Source: Phytopseudomonas argentinensis (GTDB lineage: Bacteria > Pseudomonadota > Gammaproteobacteria > Pseudomonadales > Pseudomonadaceae). From it: DNA of 64,000 bases. The stretch spans positions 62,001-126,000 of the forward strand of contig NZ_FORC01000004.1 in assembly GCF_900113905.1 (NCBI RefSeq), written 5' to 3'. The position numbers were made by a program, and so were the translations under genes. The number at the start of each line of letters is the position of its first letter. Position 1 is the stretch's first letter. This document shows, piece after piece, positions 63,421-64,000 of this stretch. A model generated the notes under the pieces. The model searched no databases. It was not told the DNA's origin and saw nothing but the letters and a program-made list of their open reading frames with translations.

Positions 63421-63857
63421 ATGCCCATAGCTTACGCAATCGCTTTTCTGGCCAGCCTGTTGTGCAGCGCTGCCCGGCCGAGGTGCACGAGGTGAAGATG
63501 CTCAACCGCGGTGCCAGCGGGGCGATGGTCTACGAGCCTGAGTTCCTGGCCATCGCCCCAGGGGATAGGGTCAGGTTCATCGCCACCCAGCCGAGCCACA
63601 ACGCCGCCAGCCTGCCTGGCTTCCTGCCTGACGGTGCAGCGCCATTCAAGGGGCGGATCAACGAGGAAATCGAGGTGAGGTTCGACACGCCGGGCTTCTA
63701 TGGCATCCAGTGCATTCCGCACCTGTCCATGGGCATGGTGATGCTGATCCAGGTCGGCGAGCGTCCGATCAGCGAGCTGCAGATACCCGTCTCGCTGCCA
63801 ACACGTGCCAGACAGCGTTTCGAGCAGATCGTCGAGCAGGCGAATTCGGCATACTGA
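63421..63857 (+). pseudogene. Pseudoazurin-like blue copper protein with a frameshift
   Basis: ATG 63421 begins a clear signal peptide (MPIAYAIAFLASLLCSAA), but this frame soon stops. The mature protein continues in another frame from about 63477 (AEVHEVKMLNRGASGAMVYE, later FYGIQCIPHLSMGMVM with the copper Cys, His and Met). One missing base within CCCGG at 63473-63477 explains the break and falls at the expected cleavage site. It would be a periplasmic electron carrier. The break may be a true mutation or a sequencing error. Confidence 0.82.
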
Positions 63858-63868
63858 ATGCCTCTTTT
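63848..63868 (+). terminator. Weak hairpin after the pseudoazurin gene
   Basis: GGCAT-ACTGA-ATGCC forms a 5-base stem and is followed by TCTTTTT. The stem overlaps the stop codon. The T-run suggests a minor terminator. Confidence 0.35.
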
Positions 63869-63889
63869 TCCGATGAGTGTCGTGCCCTG

Positions 63890-64000
63890 ATGCGCCGAGC
63901 CCTGACCACCCTGACCTCACTGTCTCCCGCTGCGCGCGTGCTGATCCTCAATGGGCTGACGTTCAACTTCGGCTTCTACATGCTGATGCCGTATCTGGCC
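63890..64000 (+). CDS. MFS transporter, N-terminal fragment cut by the window end
   Basis: The first 37 codons encode a hydrophilic start and then a first helix (VLILNGLTFNFGFYMLMPYL) typical of drug-efflux-type major facilitators. No stop is reached before the window ends. The substrate cannot be judged. Confidence 0.7.
   Translation, partial: MRRALTTLTSLSPAARVLILNGLTFNFGFYMLMPYLA

Overview
The window looks like a chromosomal segment of a Pseudomonas-type gammaproteobacterium. The pointers are GC-rich coding sequence, an OprD-family porin, many LysR/IclR/AraC regulators beside small catabolic operons, a Pseudomonas-style REP element, and a CdiB/CdiA contact-dependent inhibition locus with a Pseudomonas-type pretoxin region. 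No tRNA, rRNA, integrase, phage genes or CRISPR array were seen.

Layout. 1-6.6 kb: two LysR regulators, an AbrB-type membrane protein and a tripartite tricarboxylate transporter (tctC-tctB-tctA). 6.6-7.2 kb: a scar region with a RadC-like remnant. 7.2-18.4 kb: an amine-type uptake and oxidation cluster (FAD amine oxidase, Pot-like ABC importer, IclR regulator, alcohol dehydrogenase, RidA, mmsA, aldehyde dehydrogenase), ended by a hairpin terminator that abuts an IS481 transposase remnant. 19.1-26.7 kb: a six-gene minus-strand operon (IlvD/Edd dehydratase, two-subunit aconitase X, FAD oxidoreductase, MFS transporter, OprD porin), divergent from a LysR gene. 28-38.9 kb: mixed housekeeping and accessory genes: acetyltransferase, YeeE/YedE pair, chemoreceptor, TetR-controlled CurA-like reductase, lipoprotein, HxlR regulator with an NmrA-like protein, polyamine-binding protein, NhaA. 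38.9-44.5 kb: an AraC regulator beside an MFS, FAH, SDR and 2-hydroxyacid dehydrogenase cluster.

44.7-59.5 kb is the most unusual part. A manganese (yybP-ykoY) riboswitch and mntP are followed by a decayed flavin monooxygenase remnant. Then come cdiB, a 3453-residue cdiA with a PD-(D/E)XK-like C-terminal toxin, its candidate immunity gene, and an orphan second toxin/immunity module. At the far edge lies a diverged 66-bp copy of the 3' end of mntP. The CDI locus is therefore bracketed by two mntP ends, which suggests insertion or allele replacement at that site.

59.5-64 kb reads as metal and cofactor homeostasis. Zinc-free paralogues of ribosomal proteins L36 and L31 face a BtuFCD-like ABC importer across a 600-bp region that carries two Zur-box-like palindromes and a cobalamin riboswitch. 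After the importer comes a pseudoazurin-like gene with a frameshift at its signal-peptide boundary, then the start of an MFS gene cut by the window edge.
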